In this document: positions 46,326-55,994 of the stretch, piece by piece
Position numbering within the stretch: the stretch's first letter is position 1
How the letters are laid out: each line of letters begins with the position of its first letter
Source of the DNA: Rugamonas brunnea
GTDB lineage: Bacteria > Pseudomonadota > Gammaproteobacteria > Burkholderiales > Burkholderiaceae_D
NCBI RefSeq assembly: GCF_014042345.1
Contig: NZ_JACEZT010000003.1
Coordinates: forward strand, 62,001-126,000
DNA: 64,000 nucleotides
Reading direction: 5' to 3'
Notes under the pieces: generated by a model
The model's database searches: none
What the model saw: only the letters and a program-made list of their open reading frames with translations
What the model was told of the DNA's origin: nothing
Position numbers and translations under genes: made by a program

Positions 46326-46751
46326 ATGTCGATCAAACAAGTTCTGTACCGTGCCAACGCCAAAGCCACCGGTGGCCGTGAAGGCCGCGCCGTCTCGTCG
46401 GACGGCGTGCTGGACGTTAAACTGACCACGCCCAAGGAACTGGGCGGCGCCGGCGCCGTGGGCACCAACCCGGAACAACTGTTCGCCGCCGGCTACTCGG
46501 CCTGCTTCATCGGCGCGCTGAAATTCGTCGGTGGCCGCGACAAGATCGCCGTGCCGGCCGACGTGTCGGTGGAAGGCACGGTGGGCATCGGCGCCATCGA
46601 AACCGGCTTCGGCATCGAAGTGGAACTGAAGATTTCGCTGCCGGGCCTGGAGCGCGAACAAGCAGAAAAGCTGGTGGCAGCAGCCCACATCGTGTGCCCG
46701 TACTCGAACGCCACGCGCGGCAACATCGACGTCACGCTGACGCTGGTCTAA
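46326..46751 (+). CDS. ohr: organic hydroperoxide resistance peroxidase (Ohr)
   Basis: Thiol peroxidase that detoxifies organic and fatty-acid hydroperoxides. 141 residues, with the peroxidatic Cys60 in [10 protein letters not shown] and the resolving Cys124 in [13 protein letters not shown]. The [15 protein letters not shown] segment separates Ohr from OsmC. AAAGGA lies upstream of the ATG. A long leader of about 155 nt separates it from the promoter with the palindrome. It stands near gshA and dsbB but is not in an operon with them. Confidence 0.95.
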   Translation: MSIKQVLYRANAKATGGREGRAVSSDGVLDVKLTTPKELGGAGAVGTNPEQLFAAGYSACFIGALKFVGGRDKIAVPADVSVEGTVGIGAIETGFGIEVELKISLPGLEREQAEKLVAAAHIVCPYSNATRGNIDVTLTLV

Positions 46752-46766
46752 GCCACGCCCTCACCC

Positions 46767-46793
46767 GCCGCACGGCCACGCCGGCCGTGCGGC
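46767..46793 (+). terminator. hairpin after ohr
   Basis: GCCGCACGGCC and GGCCGTGCGGC form a perfect 11-bp stem with a 5-base loop, followed by a CT-rich stretch (CTCTTCCCCTTCC). A probable, weak-tract terminator. Confidence 0.6.
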
Positions 46794-46864
46794 CTCTTCC
46801 CCTTCCCTGCCGGAATCGCCGCGCTGCCGTACAATCGTTGTCTTCTTCAACGAACGAGGCACAC

Positions 46865-47317
46865 ATGATCGACTGGCAATGGCTTGCATTCAACGATATT
46901 CCCGGCGCTGACCTGTACGAGGTGCTGTACCAGCGCCAGCAAGTGTTCGTGCTGGAGCAGCAATGCCTGTATTCCGATATCGATGGCTACGACCTGGCCG
47001 CCCACCACCTGCTGGGCTGGCGCACGGCCGACGGCAAGCGCGAGCTGGTGGCCTATCTGCGCTGCCTGGCGCCCGGCGCCAAGTACACGGAAATGTCGCT
47101 GGGCCGGGTGCTGACGACGCAGGCGGCGCGCGGCGGCGGCATCGGCCGCCAGTTGGTGGAGCAAGGCATACGGCTGGCCGAGCAACTGCATCCGGGCCAC
47201 CGCTTCCGCATCGGCGCCCAGGCCAGGCTGGAGAAGTTCTACGCCAGCCTCGGCTTCGAGACCGTCACCGCGCCATATGACGAGGACGGTATCCTGCACA
47301 TCGACATGGTGCGCTAA
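46865..47317 (+). CDS. elaA: GNAT-family acetyltransferase, ElaA type
   Basis: A 150-residue acetyltransferase. The ElaA signature is clear: WQWLAFNDIPGADLYEVLYQRQQVFVLEQ at the start, then the acetyl-CoA loop VLTTQAARGGGIGRQLVEQ. The C-terminal RLEKFYASLGFETVTAPYDEDGI closes the fold. The acceptor substrate is unknown. ATG at 46865 has GAGG 6 bp upstream. Monocistronic between ohr and a convergent FKBP gene. Confidence 0.9.
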   Translation: MIDWQWLAFNDIPGADLYEVLYQRQQVFVLEQQCLYSDIDGYDLAAHHLLGWRTADGKRELVAYLRCLAPGAKYTEMSLGRVLTTQAARGGGIGRQLVEQGIRLAEQLHPGHRFRIGAQARLEKFYASLGFETVTAPYDEDGILHIDMVR

Positions 47318-47342
47318 CCCCGCAGACGACGGGCGGCGCTCC

Positions 47343-47372
47343 AAAAAAACAAAGGCGGCCTCGCGGGCCGCC
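47343..47372 (-). terminator. intrinsic terminator of the FKBP gene
   Basis: GGCGGCC and GGCCGCC pair around a 5-base loop and are followed on the minus strand by TTTGTTTTTTT. It lies between the convergent elaA and FKBP genes. Confidence 0.85.
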
Positions 47373-47404
47373 CTGTTCGCATGACCGCGTGACGCGGCCA
47401 GCCC

Positions 47405-48292
47405 TTATTTCACCGCCACCAGTTCGATGTCGAAAATCAGCGTGGAATTGGCGGGAATGCCCACGAAGCTATAGCCATTCACGACGCCCTGCGAAGGCTG
47501 CGCCGTGCTGCCATAACCCAGGCTTGGCGGAATGGTCAGCGTGCGTTTGCCGCCCACCAGCATGCCTGGCACGCCCTGGTCCCAGCCCGCGATGACCTTG
47601 CCCGCGCCCAGCACGAAGTCAAACGTGGTGCCCTTGATGACCGAGCTGTCGAACACGTCGCCCTTGCGGTCGGGACGGGTGCCGTCATACAGGTAGCCGG
47701 TGTACTTGACCGTCAGGGTCTTGCCGGCGGCGGCGGTGGCGCCGGTGCCCACCGTCGTGTCGAAGCTTTCGAGATTGACCGGCGGCGCCACGTAGACCGG
47801 GGTGACGGCCTTGGCCACGCTGACCAGTTCCACGTCGTACACCAGTGCCGAATTGGCGGGGATGGCAGCATAGGTGATGCTGCCCACGGTGGCAGCGGCT
47901 GCCTTGGCGTTGGCGCCGTAGGCCATCGAGGCGGGGATGACCAGCGTGCGCTTGCCGCCCACCTTCATGCCCAGGATGCCCTGGTCCCAGCCTGCCAGCA
48001 CCTGGCCGGTGCCCAGCGTGAACGCGATCGGCGCATTGCGGTCGACCGAGCTGTCGATCTTGGCGCCCTTGAAATCGGACTTGGAGGCATCGTACAGCCA
48101 GCCCGTGTAGCTGACCACCAGCAGGTCGTTGTTGGCCGCTTCCGTGCCGGTGCCGGTCACAACGTCGCTCTTCTGGAACGCGGGCTGGGTCACGGTCGGC
48201 GTGGTGGCGGTGGTGGTGCCGGAACCGCCGCCGCAAGCCGCCAGCGTCAGGGCGACGGCGACGGCAGCGATAAATTGGAACTTCGATTTCAT
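47405..48292 (-). CDS. lipoprotein with two FKBP-type peptidyl-prolyl isomerase domains
   Basis: Envelope folding factor of 295 residues. A lipoprotein signal ends at the lipobox LAAC (Cys20), followed by a GGGSGTTTATT linker. Two FKBP domains follow (about 45-155 and 170-293). Each has the VSYTGWLYD or VKYTGYLYD strand, a GWDQGI/GWDQGV turn and a GKRTLxIP strand. The second retains more of the canonical form (DSSVIKGTTFDFVLGAGKVIAGWDQG). The residue after the lipid Cys is Gly, so outer-membrane sorting is expected. Most bacterial FKBP lipoproteins have one domain. Clients unknown. Confidence 0.88.
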   Translation of the reverse strand: MKSKFQFIAAVAVALTLAACGGGSGTTTATTPTVTQPAFQKSDVVTGTGTEAANNDLLVVSYTGWLYDASKSDFKGAKIDSSVDRNAPIAFTLGTGQVLAGWDQGILGMKVGGKRTLVIPASMAYGANAKAAAATVGSITYAAIPANSALVYDVELVSVAKAVTPVYVAPPVNLESFDTTVGTGATAAAGKTLTVKYTGYLYDGTRPDRKGDVFDSSVIKGTTFDFVLGAGKVIAGWDQGVPGMLVGGKRTLTIPPSLGYGSTAQPSQGVVNGYSFVGIPANSTLIFDIELVAVK

Positions 48293-48412
48293 GGTTACCT
48301 TTGAGTTGTGGGGTCGAGTAGATGCGCGCCGCCGCGCGCCGATCGGAGCAGAAGTTTAGCAGACTGCGTCCCTTCCGCTCCGGGCCCTACATTCAGTTAC
48401 ATAATTGTTGGC

Positions 48413-50290
48413 TCAGATTTCCACCTGCGTGCCCAGCTCGATCACGCGGTTGCTGGGGATCTGGTAGTAGTCGGCCGCGCCGCGCGCATTGCGCGACATG
48501 GCCACGAACAGGTGTTCGCGCCATGGCGCCATGCCGGCGCCGGGCGTGGAGATCACGGTCTGGCGGGCGATGAAGAACGAGGTCTCCATCATCTCGAACG
48601 GCAGGCCGTGGTTGGCGCACAGCGACAGCACACGCGGGATGTCCGGCTCGTCCTTGAAGCCGTAGTGCACGTTCAACTGGAAGCAGTTGTGGCCCAGGTC
48701 GATGATCCTGATCTGTTCCGCCTCCGGCACATAGGGTTCCTCGATGATGTGGATGGTGAAGAACACCACGCGCTCGTGCAGCACCTTGTTGTGCGACAGG
48801 TTGTGCAGCATGGCGTGCGGCACGCCGTCGCTTTCGCCGCGCAGGAAGATGGCGGTGCCCGGCACGCGCGTGGGCGGCGCCACGAACAGCGAGGACAGGA
48901 AGTCTTCCAGCGGAATGGCGTGCTTCTGCAAGTTCTGGAACACCAGCGCGCGGCCGGCGCGCCAGGTCAGCATGACGATGAACAGCACCGAGCCGAGCAG
49001 CAGCGGGAACCAGCCGCCGTGGAACAGCTTGAGCGCGTTAGCCGAGAAGAACAGCACGTCGATCAGCAGGAAGAAGCCGGTGGCGGCCCAGCACAGCACC
49101 AGGTTGATCTGCCAGCGGTAGCGGATCACGAAGAAGGTCAGCACGGTGGTGGCCAGCATGGTGGCGGTGACGGCGATACCGTAGGCGGCAGCCAGGTTGT
49201 CGGACGAGCCGAAACCGATCACGGCCAGCAGCACCACCACCAGCTGCAGCCAGTTCACCATCGGCATGTAGATCTGGCCGATCTCGCTGGCCGAGGTATG
49301 CAGGATGCGCATGCGCGGCAGGAAGCCCAGTGCGATGGCTTGCTTGGTCATCGAGAAGGTGCCCGAAATGGTGGCCTGCGACGCGATCACCGTGGCCAGC
49401 GTGGACATGGCCACCAGCGGGTACACGCTCCACGCGCCCAATTGCTGGTAGAACGGATTGGAGATGGCTTCAGGATGCGCCAGCAGCAGGCCGCCCTGGC
49501 CCAGGTAGTTCAGCGCCAGCGACGGGAACACGATCAGGAACCAGGCCATGCGGATCGGCTTTTTGCCGAAGTGGCCCATGTCGGCGTACAGCGCCTCGGC
49601 GCCCGTGAACGCCAGCACCACCGCGCCCAGCGCGATAAAAGCGATGAAACGATTGGCCAGCACGAACTGCAGGGCGTGCCAGGGGTTGAGCGCGGCCAGG
49701 ATTTGCGGCGCGGCGATGATATTGACCACGCCCATGGCGGCCAGCGCGCCGAACCACAACAGCATCACGGGGCCGAACCAGCGGCCGATGCCGGCCGTGC
49801 CATGCTGCTGCAGCGCGTACAGGGCCATCAGCACGGCGATGGTGAGCGGCACCACATACGGTTTCAGGGCCGGCGTGGCCACTTCCAGACCTTCAATGGC
49901 CGACAGCACGGAAATGGCGGGCGTGATCACGCTGTCGCCGTAGAACAGGGCGGCGCCGAACACGCCGCACAGCATCAGCTTGTAGTGCAGGCCGGGCGAT
50001 TTGCTGACGGAATTGAGGGCCAGCGCCATCAGGGCCATGATGCCGCCCTCGCCGCGGTTGTCGGCGCGCAGCACCAGGGTCACGTACTTGAGCGAGACGA
50101 TGATGGTCAGACCCCACACGATCAGCGAGATCACGCCCAGCAGGTTGTCCGGGGTGAGCTTGAGGCCATGCTCAGGCGAGAAGATGGTCTTGAGGGTGTA
50201 CAGCGGGCTGGTACCGATGTCGCCATACACGATGCCGATGGCGGCCAGGGTCAGGGCGACGAGATTGCTCTTCTTGTGATGCGCGGTCAA
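48413..50290 (-). CDS. kup: Kup-family potassium uptake protein
   Basis: Inner-membrane K+/H+ symporter, 625 residues from a TTG start, near the enterobacterial 622. TTG at 50290 is chosen since AGGTG lies 6 bp upstream and the product then begins TAHHKKSNLVALTLAAIGIVYGDIGTSPLYTLK, the family opening. The frame stays open further upstream but overlaps the promoter. About 12 membrane segments fill the first 430 residues; the GVSLxxWG-type ion-path segment is in the first half and a soluble C-terminal domain of about 190 residues follows. Confidence 0.93.
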   Translation of the reverse strand: MTAHHKKSNLVALTLAAIGIVYGDIGTSPLYTLKTIFSPEHGLKLTPDNLLGVISLIVWGLTIIVSLKYVTLVLRADNRGEGGIMALMALALNSVSKSPGLHYKLMLCGVFGAALFYGDSVITPAISVLSAIEGLEVATPALKPYVVPLTIAVLMALYALQQHGTAGIGRWFGPVMLLWFGALAAMGVVNIIAAPQILAALNPWHALQFVLANRFIAFIALGAVVLAFTGAEALYADMGHFGKKPIRMAWFLIVFPSLALNYLGQGGLLLAHPEAISNPFYQQLGAWSVYPLVAMSTLATVIASQATISGTFSMTKQAIALGFLPRMRILHTSASEIGQIYMPMVNWLQLVVVLLAVIGFGSSDNLAAAYGIAVTATMLATTVLTFFVIRYRWQINLVLCWAATGFFLLIDVLFFSANALKLFHGGWFPLLLGSVLFIVMLTWRAGRALVFQNLQKHAIPLEDFLSSLFVAPPTRVPGTAIFLRGESDGVPHAMLHNLSHNKVLHERVVFFTIHIIEEPYVPEAEQIRIIDLGHNCFQLNVHYGFKDEPDIPRVLSLCANHGLPFEMMETSFFIARQTVISTPGAGMAPWREHLFVAMSRNARGAADYYQIPSNRVIELGTQVEI

Positions 50291-50321
50291 GATTGCACCT
50301 GTTGTTGTTTTGGTGCATTGC

Positions 50322-50350
50322 ACAATAGGATATGTATTAGCAAATAGCAA
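50322..50350 (-). promoter_or_regulatory. kup promoter
   Basis: On the minus strand TTGCTA (50345-50350) and TATTGT (50322-50327) are 17 bp apart. Transcription would begin about 25 bp before the TTG start, which also argues against longer start codons. Confidence 0.55.
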
Positions 50351-50510
50351 GAATATTTTGACATGCTGTGGCGTTCCAAGCGATGCGAATCCCGCAGTGT
50401 ACGCTGGCCGTGACAAAGTGGAAACTGCCGCGTTAGTGGAGGCGCTCAGCGGGCTTGCACCAATTCAGGGATAATGGCAGACCGTGCCTCGCGCCCTCCC
50501 CTCTCTCACC

Positions 50511-51398
50511 ATGAATACCGGAATAATGTACGCCGCGCTGGCGTTTCTCGTCTGGGGCCTGTTCCCCCTGTATTTCCACGCCATCGACGAAGTGACGCCG
50601 ATGGAAATCCTGGCCCACCGCATGGTGTGGTCGCTGCTATTTTTGGCCATCGTGCTGGCCGTGCGGCGCCAGTGGGGCTGGTTGCCCAAGCTGCTGAACC
50701 AGCCCAAGGTGCTGGCCGGCTTCGTCGCTAGCGCCATCTTCCTTAGCAGTAACTGGTTCATTTATATCTGGGCCGTCAACAACGGCCATGTGATCGACGC
50801 CAGTCTCGGCTACTTCATCAATCCACTGGTCAATGTGCTGCTCGGCTTGCTGGTGCTGAAAGAAAAGCTGCGGCGCGGCCAGTGGCTGGCCATAGTCGTG
50901 GCAGCCTGCGGCGTAGCCTGGCTCACGTGGCAGGGCGGCCAGTTGCCGTGGATCGCGCTGCTGCTGGCGGGCACCTTCGGCGTGTACGGCCTGCTGCGCA
51001 AGACGGCCGCGCTGGCCGCGCTCGAAGGTTTGTCGCTGGAAACCATGCTGCTGTTCCCGCTGGCCGTGGCCTACCTGGGCTGGCTGAGCTGGCACGGCCA
51101 GAACACCTTCATCAACACGGCGCACGACAGCACGCGCTGGCTGCTGGTGGCGGCCGGCCCCATCACGGCCATCCCGCTGCTGCTGTTCGCGGCCGGTGCG
51201 CGCCGCATTCCGCTGTCCGTGCTGGGCCTGCTGCAATACATCGGCCCCACGCTCCAGATGCTGCTCGGCGTATGGTTCTTCCACGAAGCGTTCACGCCGG
51301 CCCGGCTGGCCGGCTTCGCCGTGATCTGGGGCGCGCTGCTGCTGTACGTGGCCGAAGGGCTGTGGCTGATGCGCCGCCCGGCGCCGCAACCGGCCTGA
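50511..51398 (+). CDS. rarD: EamA/DMT-family transporter RarD
   Basis: Ten-segment inner-membrane protein of 295 residues from the drug/metabolite transporter superfamily. RarD hallmarks: YAALAFLVWGLFPLYFHAI at the start, EILAHRMVWSLLF, SSNWFIYIWAVNNGHVIDASLGYFINPLVNVLLG, and GLLQYIGPTLQMLLGVWFF. The ATG at 50511 is favoured over a GTG at 50484, because GATAAT at 50469 may be the -10 box. Substrate is uncertain in this family. Divergent from kup; the stop merges with a palindromic terminator element. Confidence 0.92.
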   Translation: MNTGIMYAALAFLVWGLFPLYFHAIDEVTPMEILAHRMVWSLLFLAIVLAVRRQWGWLPKLLNQPKVLAGFVASAIFLSSNWFIYIWAVNNGHVIDASLGYFINPLVNVLLGLLVLKEKLRRGQWLAIVVAACGVAWLTWQGGQLPWIALLLAGTFGVYGLLRKTAALAALEGLSLETMLLFPLAVAYLGWLSWHGQNTFINTAHDSTRWLLVAAGPITAIPLLLFAAGARRIPLSVLGLLQYIGPTLQMLLGVWFFHEAFTPARLAGFAVIWGALLLYVAEGLWLMRRPAPQPA

Positions 51399-51399
51399 A

Positions 51400-51464
51400 A
51401 AAAACCGGGGTCAGGTCATGCGATCATGCATCATGCGTGATCGCAAGACCTGACCCCGGTTTTT
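51400..51464. repeat. REP-like palindrome, copy 4, also rarD terminator
   Basis: 27-bp arms (51400-51426 and 51438-51464) pair with one mismatch around an 11-base loop. The arms share CCGGGGTCAGGTCATGCGATC with the element downstream of metE and end in a T-run. It begins 2 bp after the rarD stop. Confidence 0.9.
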
Positions 51465-51527
51465 GTGTATGCTGTCACCCTTCCTCGCTTTTCCACCCGT
51501 TTTACAGTTTTTTAACCGAGAGTTTCA

Positions 51528-53195
<1,668 letters not shown>

Positions 53196-53212
53196 GCGTC
53201 TGCGTTCAAAGG

Positions 53213-53248
53213 AAAAAGGCACGGTGCGCAAACACCGTGCCTTTTTTT
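53213..53248 (+). terminator. intrinsic terminator of ettA
   Basis: AAAAAGGCACGGTG pairs with CACCGTGCC plus T-run around a 6-base loop; seven T follow. It lies 18 bp past the ettA stop. Confidence 0.94.
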
Positions 53249-53314
53249 GTTACCCGGGAGGCCGAACGGCGCTCCCGTTTCCAAGTGAGATCTGCGTGAG
53301 GCGCGAGGTCGGAC

Positions 53315-53902
53315 TTAGAAGTTGTAGCGCAGACCGCCCGTGATGGCGCCGGTCTTGCGGCCCTGGTCGATGTCGTTCTTGCCGTAGTGCTCATATTCGA
53401 GCGACAGCGACACGTTCTTATTGAGCGCGTATTCACCACCCACGGACGCATACAGCGCGTTCTTGTTGCCGCTGCCGCCGTAGCCTGCTGCCACGCCCGT
53501 CGCGTCCACGCTGTTGTGGTTGCGCGAGACGCCCAGCTTGCCGAACACGTTGAATTGCTCATTCACCGGCATGGTGGCCTTGCCAGCCACGTAGAACGAG
53601 TGCGCGTCGCTTTCCAGGCGGCCGTTGGCGCCGTTGAGCGTGTAGTTGTAGCTCTGGCTGCCGAAGTTGGTGTAGCCGCCTTCCACCGCGAAAGTCTTGT
53701 CGATGTTGTAGCCGGCGAAGATCTTGCCGCTGGCCTTGTTGCCACTGTGGTCATCGGTGGCGGACGTGACGGGCACGTCGAAGTTGTAGCGGCTGCCGAC
53801 CAGGCCGGCGCCAACATAAGCCGTGCCGGCATCGGCGGCGTAGGCAGTCACACCGCTCAGGGCGGTAGCGGAGGCAATCAATGCGAACAGAATCTTTTTC
53901 AT
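53315..53902 (-). CDS. small outer-membrane beta-barrel protein
   Basis: A 195-residue exported protein: signal peptide MKKILFALIASATALSGVTAYA, then alternating strands with AYVGAGLVGSRYNF at the start and SLSLEYEHYGKNDIDQGRKTGAITGGLRYNF at the end. The terminal Phe and the roughly eight-strand pattern match OmpA-N or OmpW-like barrels. No peptidoglycan-binding domain is present. The 5' leader has a stem-loop that may affect mRNA stability. Function unknown; likely structural or adhesive. Confidence 0.83.
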   Translation of the reverse strand: MKKILFALIASATALSGVTAYAADAGTAYVGAGLVGSRYNFDVPVTSATDDHSGNKASGKIFAGYNIDKTFAVEGGYTNFGSQSYNYTLNGANGRLESDAHSFYVAGKATMPVNEQFNVFGKLGVSRNHNSVDATGVAAGYGGSGNKNALYASVGGEYALNKNVSLSLEYEHYGKNDIDQGRKTGAITGGLRYNF

Positions 53903-53943
53903 TTGTTGGATCTTTCAGCAAAAAGTTGAGGGACTTGCCTGGG

Positions 53944-53966
53944 ATCGCAGTTCTCTGAATTGCGAT
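53944..53966. promoter_or_regulatory. stem-loop in the leader of the small barrel gene
   Basis: ATCGCAGTTC and GAATTGCGAT form a 10-bp inverted repeat with one G-T pair and a 3-base loop, about 40 bp upstream of the start. It could be a dyad operator or an mRNA-stabilising 5' hairpin. Confidence 0.4.
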
Positions 53967-54115
53967 GTGACCAAGATAGCAGTTAGGCCGGGCAACGTCC
54001 GTCCTGATTTCGTAATATTTGTGTCCAGTTGTAAGCCCTGCCGCGTGCGCGGCACAGGCCAGCCATGGTGGCAGATGCGCGCCGTAGCACGCAATTAGGT
54101 AGGGTTTGACGGAGA

Positions 54116-54712
54116 TTAAAGAATGCAGCGGAAGGTCAGGTTGACCCGCGGCCCGCATGGCGTGCTTTGCTTGTTGATGCCGTGGCGCCAGTGGCGCTGC
54201 AGGGTGCCCGCCATCAACAGCAGGCTGCCGTCGCCCAGCGCCAGCTTGACCGTGCGCGGCAAACGCTTGTGCTTGAGGATGAAGGTGCGCGGTGCGCCGA
54301 AGCTGACGGAGGCGATGGCCGGTTCCGGCCCCAGTTCCGGCTCGTCGTCGCTGTGGAAACCCATGCTGTCGCGCTCGTCGCGGTAGTAGTTGAGCAGCAC
54401 GCTGTTGTAGCGCCGCCCCGTGGCCAGCTCAACGGCGGCCTTGATGGCCAGTTGCAAGTCCGTGAACGGCTGCGGTTCCAATGTCATGCCCGAATAACGG
54501 TAGCGCGCTTCGCCATACCAGGCCGTCAGGCGCGGTTGCGGATGGGTCTTGCCCCACAAGGTGATCGCTTCCGCGCGCCAGTCCGTCTCCGCGATCAGGC
54601 GCGCCAGCACCTGCTCCGGTGGCCAGGGCAAGGCCAGCCGTTGCTGGAACGCCAGTTCGCCATCCTCGATCGGGATGGGCGTCAGGCCGGTGGTGACGTC
54701 AAACAAGTCCAT
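54116..54712 (-). CDS. alkB: AlkB-type alpha-ketoglutarate-dependent DNA dioxygenase
   Basis: Repairs N-alkylated DNA bases by oxidative demethylation. 198 residues with the Fe(II) triad His120, Asp122 (GFHSDDEP) and His177 (HWRHGI), and 2-oxoglutarate-binding Arg189 and Arg195 in GPRVNLTFR. The pattern NYYRDERDSMGFHSDDEPELGP is closer to the ALKBH2/3-like bacterial group than to enterobacterial AlkB. ATG at 54712 is set by homology of the N-terminus; the open frame above it overlaps the divergent gene. No ada or alkA is nearby, so regulation by the adaptive response is not evident. Confidence 0.9.
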   Translation of the reverse strand: MDLFDVTTGLTPIPIEDGELAFQQRLALPWPPEQVLARLIAETDWRAEAITLWGKTHPQPRLTAWYGEARYRYSGMTLEPQPFTDLQLAIKAAVELATGRRYNSVLLNYYRDERDSMGFHSDDEPELGPEPAIASVSFGAPRTFILKHKRLPRTVKLALGDGSLLLMAGTLQRHWRHGINKQSTPCGPRVNLTFRCIL

Positions 54713-54755
54713 GCACGCTATGATAGCGACATCCCACCAGCCGAGGACGCCAACG

Positions 54756-55358
54756 ATGAAAAAACGCCAGTTCCTGACCGCCGCCGGCGCCGCCGCGCTG
54801 GCCTTGCCCGCCGTGCACACCCGCGCCGGCACGCCAGCCTCAGCCAACACACCCGCCTCGCGCGGCCCGGCCCTGCTGACAGTGACGGGCGCCATGGTCC
54901 AGCCCAACCGGGGCCCGTTCGACCCCGTGACGGACCAGATGATGCACAAGCAAAAACTGAGCTTCGAGAAAGCCCACGCGTTCGACTTCAACGCGCTGCT
55001 GGCCTTGCCTGCGTTCACCATCCGTCCCACGCTTGAATATGACGGCAAGCCGCACCTGCTGCGCGGTCCGGCACTGGTGGACGTGGTGAAGGCGGCCGGC
55101 GCCAGCCTGGCCGACAGCGGCAAGCTGGTGTTGCGGGCGGTGGATGGCTATGCGGCCGTGCTGAGCCTGGCGCAAGCGCGCGCGCAACGCTACATCGTGG
55201 CCACCCACCTGGATGGCGCACCGATGGCGTTGGGAGGATTGGGCCCGCTCTGGGCCATCTATGACGCAGACCAGGTGCCCGGGATGGCCGCCAAACCGCT
55301 GCCCGAGCGGTTCGGCGCCTGCCCGTGGGCCCTGTACCACATCGAAGTCCAGGCCTGA
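54756..55358 (+). CDS. exported SUOX-fold (molybdopterin-domain) protein, Mo-ligand Cys not seen
   Basis: A 200-residue protein with a twin-Arg-like start (MKKRQFLTAAGAAALALPAV) and a single domain resembling the molybdopterin-binding part of sulfite oxidase-type proteins (FNALLALPAF, HLLRGPALVDVVKAAG, YIVATHLDGAPMALGGLGPLWAIY). The Mo-coordinating Cys of YedY and SUOX is expected in the first third, but the only cysteine is near the C-terminus (GACPWALYH). It may be a ligand-binding or sensory relative, not a redox enzyme. RBS GAGGA is 7 bp upstream. No haem-anchor partner (YedZ) is adjacent. Confidence 0.7.
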   Translation: MKKRQFLTAAGAAALALPAVHTRAGTPASANTPASRGPALLTVTGAMVQPNRGPFDPVTDQMMHKQKLSFEKAHAFDFNALLALPAFTIRPTLEYDGKPHLLRGPALVDVVKAAGASLADSGKLVLRAVDGYAAVLSLAQARAQRYIVATHLDGAPMALGGLGPLWAIYDADQVPGMAAKPLPERFGACPWALYHIEVQA

Positions 55359-55376
55359 AGCCCGGGCCGGGCTAAA

Positions 55377-55739
55377 TCAGGCGTAGGCTTCGGCCAGCGA
55401 CATCACGCGCGGCGTGATCTGGATGCCGATGCCATTGAACAGGCTGGTGATGGCGGCCAGGTTGGCCTCGCATTCCTCGGCCTTCCAGCCCTTGAACAAG
55501 TCGGTGCCATCCTTCTGGAAATGCAAATCCAGCACCTTGCCGCGGTCCTTATGGGTGTAGCCGCCGCTGTAGGTGTTGTGGAAACCCATGGCGGCCAACG
55601 CCGCCAGCACTTCGGTTGGCTGGTTGTCGGGATCGGTGGCCAGGAAGACGCCGTAGGTCTTGCCGGGCGGCTTGGCGGCGATGTCCACTTCGTAGATGCC
55701 GGGCGCCTTGGTCACCGTCGTACTCTTCAGAAATAACAT
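55377..55739 (-). CDS. small hypothetical protein
   Basis: A 120-residue cytoplasmic protein without signal or membrane segment. It opens MLFLKSTTVTKAPGIYEVDI and contains YGVFLATDPDNQPTEVLAALAAMGF, HKDRGKVLDLHFQKDGTDLFKGW and a closing helix. I do not recognise a family. It is convergent with the SUOX-fold gene, 18 bp apart. Codon composition is like the neighbours and it is probably real. Confidence 0.7.
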   Translation of the reverse strand: MLFLKSTTVTKAPGIYEVDIAAKPPGKTYGVFLATDPDNQPTEVLAALAAMGFHNTYSGGYTHKDRGKVLDLHFQKDGTDLFKGWKAEECEANLAAITSLFNGIGIQITPRVMSLAEAYA

Positions 55740-55994
55740 GTTCTTACCCCTATCCTAGTGGCGCAGGCCTGGGCCGCGCGCGTGCTGACTTGTTTTTCTG
55801 ATTGCTTGATTCGTCAAGAAAAGATTCCAGAGAACAAGCTTATTGCTAATTCGGGGGTTTGTCGACACCTCCCGACATTAAATTGCAATTTCGTATCTCC
55901 GTGGCGGCACCGGCGCCCGGGAACGCGCCCGCCTCTTGTCTAAAATATAGTTGTGAACTAGTAATTTGCAAGGATGGCGCAGGCGGCACCAACG
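55740..55994. other. intergenic region
   Basis: About 255 bp between two minus-strand genes. It is less GC-rich than its surroundings but holds no clear promoter, repeat or small gene that I can support. Confidence 0.4.
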
